Below, one piece after another: positions 1 to 11,596 of a DNA stretch of 64,000 nucleotides. The DNA comes from Paraspadella gotoi. Its lineage: Eukaryota; Chaetognatha. The DNA lies in contig CM119266.1 in assembly GCA_051294375.1 (NCBI GenBank), positions 27,015,069 to 27,079,068 of the forward strand. The letters are read 5' to 3'. Made by a program: the position numbers and the translations under genes. How positions within the stretch are numbered: the first letter of the stretch is position 1; each line of letters starts with the position of its first letter. Below the pieces are notes generated by a model. The model was not told the origin of the DNA. It did not search any database and saw only the letters and a program-made list of their open reading frames with translations.

Positions 1-2220
1 CCCTTAACGGTTTTGGCCATTTCCATTGGGGGGGGTGGAAGGTGGGCGTGGAGAATTGGTGCGGAAGGGGGAGGGGCAAGCGCAACGGTTTTGGCAGCCT
101 TTTGGTGGAATAAAAGGTGCCTTCGGCCCCATCCCGCCTTTAACGGTTTAGCCATTTCGCTGGGTGGAAAAATGGGTAATGGTTGTGATAGCCCCTTTGG
201 AAATGGCGCGAACCAGTGTTGACCTAGTTATTTTTTCCGGTGGAGGGGTGGACGGGGAAGGTGTAAAACTTGGTTTGGTTTCCGATCAGTTTATAGATTT
301 AAAGTGCGAGTCTTCAATTAATTTTAATCGCTTATCTGTAACAGACTTTGGAATTCTGCTAAACGGTTTAAAAGGAATCACCACACACTTTCACCCGCCG
401 ACCACCCTTTAAACTAATTTGCCACTTTGCGAATATGCTGGCATCACCTCTTAAAGGTTTTTTTCTCTTCATGGAAAATCTACGTACATAAAGGAGACGG
501 CCAACCCTCAATAACGATTCCATCAATCCTTCCCGAAGCGGCGCTGTTAGTGGGGTTGCCAGGCGACGGGTTTTGAACTTTCCGTCACCGTCTTAATTTT
601 TTTCTTTTAAAATCATTTACTCTCATCGGTGGTTCTTTTTTTTCAAAAGTCCAATCCATTTTAACATTATATGTAGACAATTAGACATTACCTACCTTCA
701 AGTAAGAACGCCTTTCACAACGATGAGGAGGACTTTTTCCCCGCTTTCGTTCTCTCACCTCCGATGGTACCCTAATGTAACCTTACCCACTTAGATCGTA
801 ACCCTTACCTCGGGTTCCAACCAATCAACCAACCAAACCATGGTTTTTCAACTAGTCACAGAGCTTCTATCCCCCATAATTTTCATCCAATAAGAAAAAG
901 TTAAAAACCACATCTCTACCTAATCACAAAAATTGCCGCCCGGGCCAAAAACCCAATCACATAGCCTCCTCGCTACCGAGCCTGCTCCACCCAATCACAA
1001 ACCTCGCCGCCAAAGCCTTCCAGCCAATCGTTTTCTTTCTTTAACCACCGACAGTCATCTTGCTCGTCTTTAAAAGTTTTTCGTCTTATTAGGCTTCGCG
1101 CGACGACTAAAGAGCAACGACCTTTAGCGACTTTTCGAAGGCTCCTTCCTTTAAGGCTCTTCCTCCCGCTAATGTTCTTTGCGCTCCTTTTCACTCTCTC
1201 TTTTCAACAGTTTCTACATTTTACAAAAGTATATTTTCAGTTATTCACTTTTCTCAAAATTATTTCCCACCTTCATTTCTAATTTGATATTTTACTAATC
1301 TTCTCCCTCTCTTTTTAATACATTTTCAGTTATTCACTTTTCTGGAAATCATCTTAACTCTCTTCCCCCCCCCCTTTTTCAATGTTTAATAGTCTTCATT
1401 TTTCGATCCTCTTTCCTCTTCCCGCATCTTCACACACTTTTTCCTTTTCCAATCTCGTCTGCAGATTTCCTAATCTTTCCTTTTTTTTCTTTCGCTCCTT
1501 TTTTTTTTCCACATCATCGAGTTTGGGTGGGAAGCCGAGCTAACCAAGAACCACGGGCGTCTATGTCGAACCGACCTTAACTTTTGTAACTCTCGCGGTT
1601 ACCTAAACTTACCTGTCCTTACCTCACCTCTCTCCAAAATACAAAAACCTTGAACCTACTGTCCACCATTTTTTTCTTTCGTCCAAAAACCCCCACGTAA
1701 CCAATTTCTCCCTCACGATCTCTCAAGCAACCATCCAAAACTACCCCCCCCCCGGTGAAAGCGAATCTTGGAGCCCATAGACCCAATAGCCATTCCGAAA
1801 TCCGGCCCCCATCGCCCGACAAATGGCAGAGGCGCGTGAGACTCCGTAGCGCCCTATTTTTTTTTCTTTGGAGGCCGAAAACCAAAAAGCGGTAATTTAA
1901 AAAAAAAAGCGGATGCAGCGAGATGCGGAAGTCTAAGCATGTAGGCATAGGTAACTGCTTCGTTGCAGGATTCTTTTCTTTCTTTCGCCGAAATATATAT
2001 TCTTTCGAAATTTTTTAGTAGACAATCTCCGTTTGTTTACGTTTTTCAATCTGTCACCTTTCGAAGTTTGTTTACGACGAAGGAAATGAAAGAAGTGACA
2101 AGAGACAACCTTGAAACCGATAACTAAAATATTGCAAAGAAATATATATCATAACTATACAAGTTTCGTTATTTAATAAACAAGAAACATCCGGGGGAAT
2201 TATGCACGCTAAAAATAGTA
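1..2220. other. No gene recognised; pyrimidine-rich non-coding sequence
   Basis: The first 420 bases repeat the word AACGGTTT (near 6, 84, 141 and 362) with GGCCATTTC or AGCCATTTC nearby. Bases 825-1030 contain a cluster of CCAAT words (about 827, 890, 952, 990 and 1023) in one orientation. Bases 1040-1520 and 1640-1720 are strongly pyrimidine-rich. Open frames here show no domain. No splice-bounded exon could be supported. Confidence 0.6.
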
Positions 2221-2499
2221 AACGGAAGAAGGAAAAAAAAAAGGAAAAAAAAAATCTCCTTCTTGCAGATTCTCGATATATTCAAATGCTACGCCGCGCG
2301 TTTTCTTTGCCGCAATCGCCGCCGCAAAGATGCTGCGGATTCCTGCACCCGAAAAAAACTAATTAACTTTTCCTTTCGCCTTAGAAAAAAAATGCAGAGG
2401 GGGAAGGGCCCTTCCCCCTTAAGGGGTGGGGATGAGCGAAGGGGGGGGAGATAAGTTGGAAATGGACGGGGTCGAGATGAACTTAAAAGACAACTCTGG

Positions 2500-2790
2500 C
2501 CAATTTTTAAAGAATACAGGAAGTGAAAGAATGAGAGAAAAAGGGGGAAACAAAAAGAAAGAAATAGAGAGAAAGAGAGAGAGAGAAATAGAGAAAGAAA
2601 GAAAAAGAGAGAGAAACAGAGAGAGAGAGAGAAAAAAAGAGAAAAGAAGAAAGAAAGAGTAAGAGAGAAAAAAAGAGAAAGAGAGAAAAAGAAAGAGAGA
2701 GAGAGAGAAAATGAAAGAGAGAGAGAGAGAGAAAGAAAGAGAACGAGAGAGAGAGAAAAAGAAAAAGAAAGAGAACGAGAGAGAGAGAAC
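2500..2790. repeat. Purine-rich GA/AAAG tract
   Basis: Almost pure purine on the plus strand, with GAGA and GAAA runs. Its complement translates as long Ser/Leu/Phe frames that are not genes. A (CT)n run follows at about 2900-2925. Confidence 0.9.
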
Positions 2791-3074
2791 TTTACCCTTT
2801 CCCTGAAAATGGTAGATGTTTCGTCCAAAAAGGTTATTTTTGACATCAAGGACGTATCTGTGCGTGAGCATCTCACTTCTATCGCGAGTTCACGCGTCTC
2901 TCCATCTCTCTCTCTCTCTCTCTCTCGCGTATCGCCAGATTCGCGATTAACTAGAAACGGAAAAAGATTTGCCCTTTTAACGGCTTTTTTATCCCGAAGA
3001 GAAGCGAGGCAAAGGGTGCCCGCGCGAAGGAACGCCGAGAGCGATTTTTCATTTCGCGCCCGAGCGCCTGTTTT

Positions 3075-3118
3075 GCGCCCGTTATGCGCCTGTTATGCGC
3101 CTGTTATGCGCCCGTTAC
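3075..3118. repeat. 11-bp tandem repeat, 4 units
   Basis: Four head-to-tail units of GCGCCYGTTAY (GCGCCTGTTAT and variants). Embedded in GC-rich sequence with no recognised gene. Confidence 0.9.
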
Positions 3119-3689
3119 GCCGAGCTTTATTCGATGCCTTTGGCGCGAGCTACGGGGATTTGCGTTTAGAGAAGAGAGAAACTTGTTTAAAGGTTATTGC
3201 TCAAAATTGTCGAGAAAGCGAAAAAATAAGTTGATTCTAAGTAAATTAACTACGTTATTGATTTATACTAATTGACAAAGTTCACCTTTCTAGATTTATT
3301 TCGTTAAAAAAATAGTTAAAAATAAAAATATTTTCCCCGGTGGCACTCCAGAGTTAATAAGTTGTGTTTCTGAGAATGTTTATCTAAAAGAATATTCAAT
3401 AAATTTATAAAGTCAATATTTTAAAAGCATTGAATGTATGTATCTATCGCCACTTTAGCAAATTTGCATATGATCGTAAATTTATTGAATTAGTCTCGCG
3501 TTCGACGTACATGAATTATTCATAGCTTCACTTTCTCACAAACAATCGGCTTTTTACGATCGAAAATCCTTCCGCTTTGTCATAACCACTTCCCACTGTA
3601 CTAGACATTTATGGGATTCTCAAAATATGCAGGCGGCCATTCGTCACAACCGAGACGTCGGGATGGATTTTTCTTGTAACGTCAACACA

Positions 3690-4644
3690 GAGTGAGAGAG
3701 GGAGGGAGGGAGAGAGAGAGGGAGAGAGAGAGGGTCCGGGGAAAATGCTGGTAGCGGAGAAAAATGGGGCGAGGGGGAGTGAAGGAGGAAAGGCAATGGG
3801 GAAGGAGAGAGGAAAAGGATTAAGAGATGACAGGTAGAGGGTCGAGGGAAAGCTGAAGAGAGGGCGTGGCGGAGGCTGGGGGTGCGGGGTAGTAGAGGGG
3901 CAGCGGGAGGAAAGGGATTGAGGAATCCCGAATCGTCGAATGCTAATGGAACCAATTTGAAGAAGAGAAACGAATTGCTCTCTAGAGTTTATTCCCATGT
4001 ATGGAATAAAAGGGGGCGAGGGAGAAAACGGGAAGGGACGGGAAGAATGAGATAAAGGCCGAGGTGACGGGGAGATTAATAAGGAAAATGGGAAGGAAGG
4101 GACTAAAGAAAAATAAAGGGTGAAGGTAAAGTAGAGGAAGAGAGAGAAACTGTGGAGAAATGAAAAAAACGAAGAATTGGGAAGTGGGAGAGTGAAGGGA
4201 GGGAGGGAGAGAGAGAGAGGGAAATTGGAAGAGGGAGAAAGGGAAATAGAGAGAAGGGATTAAAGCTTTCGGGCATTTTTGGCAGAGAAGATGAACGAGG
4301 GAGGTTATAGAGGTTCGACGATCGGGGAATACGAGAAGAAAGGAAAGCGAGTTCGAGGAAAAGAGAGGAAAGGAAAAGAGGAAAAGAGAAAAAAGAGGAA
4401 AAGAAAGGAAAACAGAGGAAAAACGAAAAAAAGGGAGGAAAACAGTATAAAAGAAGCTGACAATCGACAATGGGGTTAAAGGAGCGACACAGAAACGGAA
4501 AAACTGAATGAGTTTGAAGAATCAATTCAGGTTGGGTAAGTTTAAGAAGAAAAAAGGAGACTCGAGTCAGCTGGTAAGGACTGGTGCGTTGCGAGGTCGA
4601 ATGGAAAAAACAGTCTGTCGACAAAAGAAGAAAAGGAAAGAGGG

Positions 4645-4685
<41 letters not shown>

Positions 4686-5515
4686 CGGATGCAGCGGACA
4701 AAAAAAAGGAAGAAGAGGTGAAACCAAAACGAGCGGAAAAAAAAGGATATAGAAATAAAAGTAGGAAGCGAAGACAGAGGAAAGAGAATATTAGGAAAGT
4801 TAAGAAAAAAAAAAGTAAAGAGAGAGAAATACAAAAAAAGAGGAGAAAAAAAGGAAAAAAAGAAGGAAGGTCTTGGAAGAAAAAGTGGAAAGTGAATTAA
4901 AGGAGGAAGAGTGAAAGAGGAGAGGAAAGGAGAGATAGCGAAGGAGGAAAGTGGAGGAAAGTAAGAAAAAGAAAAAAGAAATCGGCGAAAATGAGATAAA
5001 TGGAGAAAAGGAGGAAAAAGGAAAAGTAACAAAGCGAAAAGACGAAGGCGACGGAGGATTATGAGTCACGTAGAAAATTGGAGAGAATGAAATGGGGAAA
5101 AAAAAGGGAAGAAGGAACCAGAGGTTTTTTTTTGTTTTTGAGAATAGGGCGAGGGTGAAAACTGTCGCGGCCGCAAGGAAAAGCTTCGGGTCGAGTGAGA
5201 TGGGGTGAGGTTACGTTTGTGAGGTGGTTGTGAGATGGGGTGGGGGTGAGTGAGTGGGTGAAGTGACGTGTGATGAGCAGAAAGAATGAAAGGAAACGAA
5301 GAAGCTTTTGCCGTAGACTGATAGTTCAGGAGCGGAAATGACGTAAAGAGGGAACATTAATAGGAGCAAGAAAGCAGCTATGGAGGAGCAAAAGAGCATT
5401 TGAGAAGCGAGGAAAGAGTAGGATAAAAATAAGAGAAGGAGAAGGGAAAGAGCAGGAATAAAGCAAGGAAAGAGCAGGAAAAGAAAAAGGAGCAACGAAG
5501 GAGAGAACAATTTTA
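3690..5515. repeat. Long purine-rich domain (plus strand GA-rich)
   Basis: Nearly 1.8 kb in which plus-strand bases are overwhelmingly A and G, including a pure (GA)n run at about 4649-4682. The complement gives open frames up to 309 codons made of Ser, Phe, Leu and Pro, which are composition artefacts. No splice signals or domains are visible. Confidence 0.85.
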
Positions 5516-5528
5516 TTGAAAGACAAAA

Positions 5529-5529
<1 letters not shown>

Positions 5530-5579
<50 letters not shown>
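5530..5579. repeat. (CT)n microsatellite
   Basis: About 50 bp of uninterrupted CT. It abruptly ends the purine-rich plus-strand domain, so the strand asymmetry flips here. A CGCACGCGCT short repeat follows at about 5656-5694, and a GA run before the 10-N gap at 5834-5843. Confidence 0.95.
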
Positions 5580-5586
<7 letters not shown>

Positions 5587-5843
5587 ACACATTCTTTCAT
5601 CTAAAGAAATTCCAACTCGTCCCTTCTCTGATGATATGCATACTTTTCAATCTCGGCGCACGCGGGTGCACGCGCTCGCACGCGCTCGCACGCGGACGGA
5701 CATGGACGCATGCGCAAAGACCGTTTTCTTTCGTTGGTGGAAGACGCGTCGCGCGTTCGAATCGCGTGCGAGGTTTTAGCGCGCGCGAGAGCCTCCATCC
5801 GCCAGAGGCGTTAACAATGAGAGAGAGAGAGAGNNNNNNNNNN

Positions 5844-7172
5844 ATCGAATGAAACTCTTCGGAAAGCAAAGAGTGGCTCAGGTAGTCCAGGTCGTTAGCC
5901 TCACCGATTCGCTCCTCCATTTCAAGGGTGAGTTGATGAATGAGTGAGGGATCCCTTTCTTATTCGGTGGCTTTCTCTCCCTCTCTTTTTCAGGAAAGAG
6001 ATTTGCCTGAAAACTGATTCCAACTTTGGGAGAGGAAGAAAGATGATAAGATGGTGAAAGGAAGGAAGGAAATCTGTATGAGGGTTTTCGTTTTAAGGGA
6101 AGGAGAAAAAAAGGAAGCGACGAACTGAGGAGAAAAAAAGGAGGAAAAAGAATGGAAAGTCAAGAAGGGAAAAAAGGAAAGAGAAAAAAAAGAGGAAAGA
6201 CCCGTTGGTGCCGTGAGAGTGACAGACTGAATAGTTTGTGACTAGAAGGGGGGGGAGACGGAAGAGTAGGGAGGAACTAGGAAAAGGGAAAAGAGAATGC
6301 AATATCAAGTGAGAAATAGATTAAAGATGGAGAATACAATATGGGATGAGACTATAAGGAAAGAGTGTGTTTGAAAAAAGGGTGTAATAGTAGGGGGAAA
6401 AAAAGAATGAAAAGGAACATAAAAAGAGATGATGAAAAAAAAAAGATACATAAAAAAAAATATGCGAAAGAAATAAGAGGATGCGACGGAGAAGGAGGAA
6501 GAGGAGGAGAAATCGTCGCGCCAGAGGGCGGAGATATCGGAGAACCGGAAAGCGGGTTGAAGCGTTATGCGTCGCGAAATGGAGTATTGAGTGAAGAGAG
6601 AGAGAGAGAAAAAAAAATCGTTAAGTCTCGACTCGCGCGCGCAAATTCAAACCAGATTTTCGGAAAAACACCAAAAAAAAAAAGGTGAAGGGAGGAAAAA
6701 AGGAAGAGCCGTGGCGGATGAGCGAGAGAGAGAGAAAAATAAAAGAATAAAAATTGAATCGAATGGATTAAATGTAGAAAAAGAGAGAAAGATGGCGATT
6801 GACGACCAAGAGAGAAAAAGAGGGAAAACAGAGAGCGATAATAAAAAATGAAAAACAGGATGTTTGAATCGCGTTTAATTAACACCAGAGTTGAGCGCGC
6901 TCTCTCTCTCTCGCTCTCACTCTCTCTCAATTCAAAGGAATAAAGGAGATGAGGAGAGGGAGAGAAAGTGGAAATCGCCCCGGAGCCGCCGACGAAGAGA
7001 TGCTTCACGAGGAAATGCCCGGCGAGCGGACGCCCTCGAAGCAGATGGAGAGAGAGAGAGAGAGAGGGAGACGAGTCTCTACCCTTTTCCTCCTCAGTTT
7101 TCAAAAGGACTTTTTTAACGGAAATCCTCTTGAGATTTTCATTGTCCTTTGTTTGAAAAACGAGTGGGAGAG
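5844..7172. other. No gene supported; purine-rich sequence
   Basis: Just after the 10-N gap, bases 5847-5924 are open on both strands: minus EMEERIGEANDLDYLSHSLL, plus MKLFGKQRVAQVVQVVSLTD ending at a good donor-like CAAGG|GTGAGT. Neither peptide is recognised. The remainder is GA-rich with scattered GAGAGA runs (6595-6610, 7046-7068) and a short CT run at 6899-6928. Confidence 0.5.
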
Positions 7173-7332
7173 GGGAATGCAGACGGGAAGGTGGAAAGAG
7201 GTAATTATGAAAGGGAATGCAGACGGGAAGGTGGAAAGAGGTAATTATGAAAGGGAATGCAGACGGGAAGGTGGAAAGAGGTAATTATGAAAGGGAATGC
7301 AGACGGGAAGGTGGAAAGAGGTAATTATGAAA
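7173..7332. repeat. 40-bp minisatellite, 4 identical units
   Basis: Four consecutive 40-bp units, each starting GGGAATGCAGACGGGAAGG and ending GGTAATTATGAAA, with no visible difference between units. Perfect identity indicates very recent expansion or gene conversion. The unit length is not a multiple of three, so a reading frame would shift in each unit. Confidence 0.97.
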
Positions 7333-9460
7333 GGGAGAGTCGGAATGTCGGAATATATTAGAAGAGGTTAGATTGTTGTCGATCGGTTTGGATAGGATTT
7401 TGAAAGATTAAACAGAGAAAAAGGTTGAGTATTAAAGAGAAGACGAACGAGAAGAGTCATGATTATCACGGTTAAAGATATTTTTTTTTTGGAAAGCCAA
7501 ACGACGAAGTCACGGGATTGTTTGTGAACTAGAATTGTTGGTGAAAATGAGAGAGGGGTGGTGAAATAGTGAAGGTGGAAAGCGGCCTGACCGAAGGTGA
7601 TAATAAAAGGGGGGTGTGGGGGAGAAGCCAATGAGGGGCGTCTCGGAACCTGGCGTAATCATGAGTCGGCGATGAATAATAATGAGAGGAGAAACCCAAT
7701 GGATTTCTTTCTTCCCCCCACTATCTCTCTCTCTCTCTCTCTCTTCCATTACCGTCTCTCGAACTCCATTGTCCGAGAGTCACGTCGCCAATCCGTTTGT
7801 CCATTTCGTTGCCAGTTTCTCTGGTTAATTTTCTTTTCAGCCAATTCGACCGTCCATTCGCCTCTCTCTCTCTCTCTCTCTATCTCTCATCGCCTCCCGG
7901 TCTTGCACTCGCGAGCGCTCTCTCTCTATCTCCCTCTCTCTCTGTCTCTCTCTCTGTCTCAACCGGCTAATGCCTCCAGCCCATCCCCCTCAGTCTCATC
8001 ATCTATCTATTTACTTTTTTCTTGGTCAATTTACAGTGAGACACGAAGTAGATGGCTTGCATAAATAACCTACTCTTTCGATTTCTGATTGCTTTGGCGA
8101 GATGGAAAAAGTTATATTGATCATTTCGGCCAATTTTTTTAAATATAAAACTTTGAACATTCCTCACGTAAATAGCTGAACTATTTGAGTTTACAAAGGT
8201 GTCTAAAACAATGGCCTATGGATTCAAAAACGACCCTTAAAGTGTTCGTAGTACAGAATAATGACCACGTCGATCAACCTGATTGTCACGTCGATTTCAA
8301 AGTATTTTATGACGTCGAATGGACAGAGACAGAAACAAACAGTCACGAACGTGCCCCCTTGGACATGACATGACATGACATGACGAAAAAGATTTGCCAA
8401 CGGAACGCACTTCTAAGATAGAATTAAATCGATCGACAAAGTAGATCAACGACGACTCGATCTTCCTCGTTCGATAAAAATGAGAAACGCCTTTGGTTCC
8501 GTCGCGCGGATTCACCGTGAAAGAAAGTAATCTCCTTCTTCACAGACTCTCACTTCACGGAGGAAAGGGGGGAGGAAAAAAATGGAGAAATGGGGGAGCG
8601 ATATTGGGAGGAAAGGAAAGAGGTAATTCTTTGTCTCTCCAACACACATGTACAAAGAAAGGTGCGCTCTCCCTCTCCCTCTCTCTCTCCGGTTGGGAAA
8701 ATTGAAGCCTTAAGTCATGCGGGAGAGAGGAGCGACTAGTTTGCATTTAAAACTCGTCGCAGTCGCAGGCGTCGACGCCGCTGCCGACGCCGCTTCTACC
8801 GACGACGCCCACGACTAGCGGAATGGGAAAAAGGTGAGTTTCTAAAACACCCTCTTTCCTTCATTTTTTTTAACGTCTTTTTTATTCGCGCTGGGAACAA
8901 AGTTTGTAATTTTATTCAAGAAGAAGAGCGTGACACAATGGAAGGTTTTTTAAAAGACGGTTACTTGATAAGGGTTGCCGAATGCGGAGAGAGGAAGAAG
9001 ATAACAAAAATTTGGACCGAAGAAAATAAAAAGGAAGAAAGGAAGTCGCGAAACGAGGGAGAGAAAAAAAGAAAGAAAAAAAGCAAAAAAAAAAAGCAAA
9101 TGAAGGAAGTGAAAAAAATGAATCGTTAGAGATAAACGGAAATGAATGAAAATGGAGGGGAAAAAAAAAGAGGAAAAAAAAGGAAAGGAAGGAAACCGCA
9201 GTACGAAAACCGTCTGCAATCGCGTGGGAGGCGACAACGTTAGACAAGAAGAAAGAAAAAAAATATCCCGTCGTCTCGGCGAGAGATTGATTGCGCTCCG
9301 AGTAATATTATTTCAATTAACATCGGGTCGCCAATCAACGGACGTCAGCGTCGTTGCGGTTCGTCTTCGTCGTCGTTGTCGTCGTCGTCAGAGTTCATCG
9401 TCTTCCTCACGGTCTTCGTCGTTATTTCTCTCGGTGTCGTCTTTACGTATCTTTCTGTTC
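7333..9460. other. No gene recognised; microsatellite-rich
   Basis: Contains short CT runs (about 7724-7744, 7861-7882, 7919-7958), a GACAT pentamer run at 8362-8383, and GA-rich sequence at 8930-9200. Bases 8749-8833 are GC-rich and end in a perfect donor consensus AAAAAG|GTGAGT after an open plus-strand frame, but no product is recognisable. No supported exon. Confidence 0.55.
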
Positions 9461-9466
9461 TTCTTT

Positions 9467-9630
9467 GTCGTCGTCTTCTTCCTCTTTGTCGTCGTCGTCT
9501 TCTTCCTCTTTGTCGTCGTCGTCTTCTTCCTCTTTGTCGTCGTCGTCTTCTTCCTCTTTGTCGTCGTCGTCTTCTTCCTCTTTGTCGTCGTCGTCTTCTT
9601 CCTCTTTGTCGTCGTCGTCTTCTTCCCTAT
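9467..9630. repeat. 24-bp minisatellite, open in several frames
   Basis: Five perfect 24-bp units (9488-9607), each GTCGTCGTCGTC followed by TTCTTCCTCTTT, flanked by partial variant units. Because 24 is a multiple of three and no unit contains a stop, all three plus frames stay open (VVVVFFLF, SSSSSSSL and RRRLLPLC repeats), as does a minus frame (TTTTKRKK). These are repeat translations and not evidence for a protein. A (GTC)n run follows at 9695-9723. Confidence 0.95.
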
Positions 9631-10482
9631 CTTCGTCTTCTTCGTCATCGGTTTTTTTCGCGCCAAACCGTCATGCACCGCGGCGTTGTCTACTTCGTCG
9701 TCGTCGTCGTCGTCGTCGTCGTCTCCTTCTCGTCACCACGACTACGCGCATGCAACCGCAATCACTCGAAGTAAACAAATATAAACAAACGCGCCTCAGC
9801 CATCTGTCGGTCATTGACGAAACTACGCGAAAAAAAAAGTGGGAGTTTCGGAGGCGGAAATGAAAGAAGCTTTCACGATCACGAGAAGAGGTTGAAGAGT
9901 TTGAGGGGGGGCGGGGGGGGTGAAGTGAGCCCCTTTTCCCCCGGGGGATTCTTTGAGCAATCTTCTCCCAAGGGAGGAGGTGTTGAACTTAAAAGGACTT
10001 TTGATTCGCAGTTTTCTTTATAATAAAGAAATTATAATAGTAAGAACTCTATGATAAATCTATTAATCATGAGTAATCTGTGATAATTAAAACTCGTGAG
10101 AATGGAAAGAAGATATTCCAAAGAATCAAAAAATATTTATACATTAATATTTATATATATTAATATTTATATAATTATTTATATGCAATAGAAAAGGAAA
10201 TATTGTTCTTGGTTTCTAATAACATTTTTGAAAATTAGAGTCGAGGCCCCCCCAAAAAAAACGAAATTGAAAAAAAAAAAATTCTTCCCGCCAAAAATTT
10301 CGACTCTCTCTCAATCTCTCACAAAACTTTTTTTCTCCTTCAATGCGGCGGCGGCGGCGGCGGCCGCCTAAAAAATGGCGGCGCCTTTCGCCACGGAATA
10401 TCAACCCTCCCTTCAAACGCAGTTCATTCGCCCCAGCTGCGTTCGCTCAATCTTTCCCGCGAGCGCGAGCCTTCAATTTCAT

Positions 10483-10522
<40 letters not shown>

Positions 10523-11538
10523 TCTTTTCGAGTATTCGCGACACTAAATCCGTCAGAGACGAATTCTGTTTTTTTCGAAACGTTTTTCTGGAATGTTTTT
10601 ATGTTTTTGTTTCTATTTTATTTAATTTTTTCGAAGATGTCAGTAACGATCGCGGTGTTTGTCAATGTCTGATAAAAAATTTGCACGTGAAAGTGAAACG
10701 ATCCGCGAAAAATTTTGAATGTTTCCAGAGTTTTATAAAGCTTTCTCGAGTATGCTTGAATAATATTGTCCAACAGGGGTAGAATTGCGTATAAATAAAT
10801 CTTTGCAACGATATGACCGGTAAAATACATTCACAAAGAAAGAGAAAGAAAGAAAGAAAGAAAGAAAGAGAGTGGGAGAAGGACATTTGCGGGTAGATGT
10901 AACAGAAGAGTAGGTGGAAGCGTGTGAGAGAAGGAAATGTATAACAAATATGAAAGAGGAAAGAAAGAAAAAAGAAAAAAGTCAATGGAAGCAGAAAAAT
11001 AAAGGAACATCGGGGAAGTATTTTTGGGTTGAATACAGAAGGAGGAAAAGAAACGATAATGAGAAAAATATTGAGGTAAAAGAAATAGATATGGAAATAA
11101 GTCACTTATGAGGAGAAAAAAAGGATACAATCGGAAGATGAAAGAGACTGGGAGTGGGTAAAGAAAATTATTAAGTCAAAAGAGGGGATAAATCAGTGCT
11201 ACGACTAAGTATCATTTTCTGGGATGCACAGTTGCATGCAATGGATGTTATAGAGAGAGAGACGATTTGGAGCCAGAAGGCGACAATGAACAGTCGGGGT
11301 TGGCGAGGGACTCGATCCTCAGTTGACTGTCGAAAACGAAGAGGCGAGCGGTGGTGACCTTTCGGCCGGCGTCTACCGCTTTTCAGTTCCGAGCAGGTGC
11401 CCCAAAGTGCCGACGCGGGCCGCCACTTTTATCAGCCTCGTCATGGTTTTGGGATGACGGGGAATATGTCAAAAAGATGGCGACGGAGAAAAGAACCGAA
11501 ACGACATCTTTGGAATCGAGAGGGAATTATAGCCGAAG

Positions 11539-11593
<55 letters not shown>
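11539..11593. repeat. (GA)n microsatellite
   Basis: About 55 bp of GA dinucleotides. Translations on either strand (RERERE, SLSLSL) are artefacts. Confidence 0.97.

Positions 11594-11596
<3 letters not shown>

Noticed and set aside
4103-5032. 309-codon minus-strand open frame, the longest non-gap frame in the window
   Set aside because: It is the complement of a purine-rich repeat domain and consists of Ser/Phe/Leu/Pro. Overlapping frames are equally open and there are no domain or splice signals.
9146-9784. 212-codon plus-strand frame with VVVVFFLF repeats that looks like membrane helices
   Set aside because: It is the translation of the 24-bp minisatellite; two other plus frames and one minus frame are open over the same bases.
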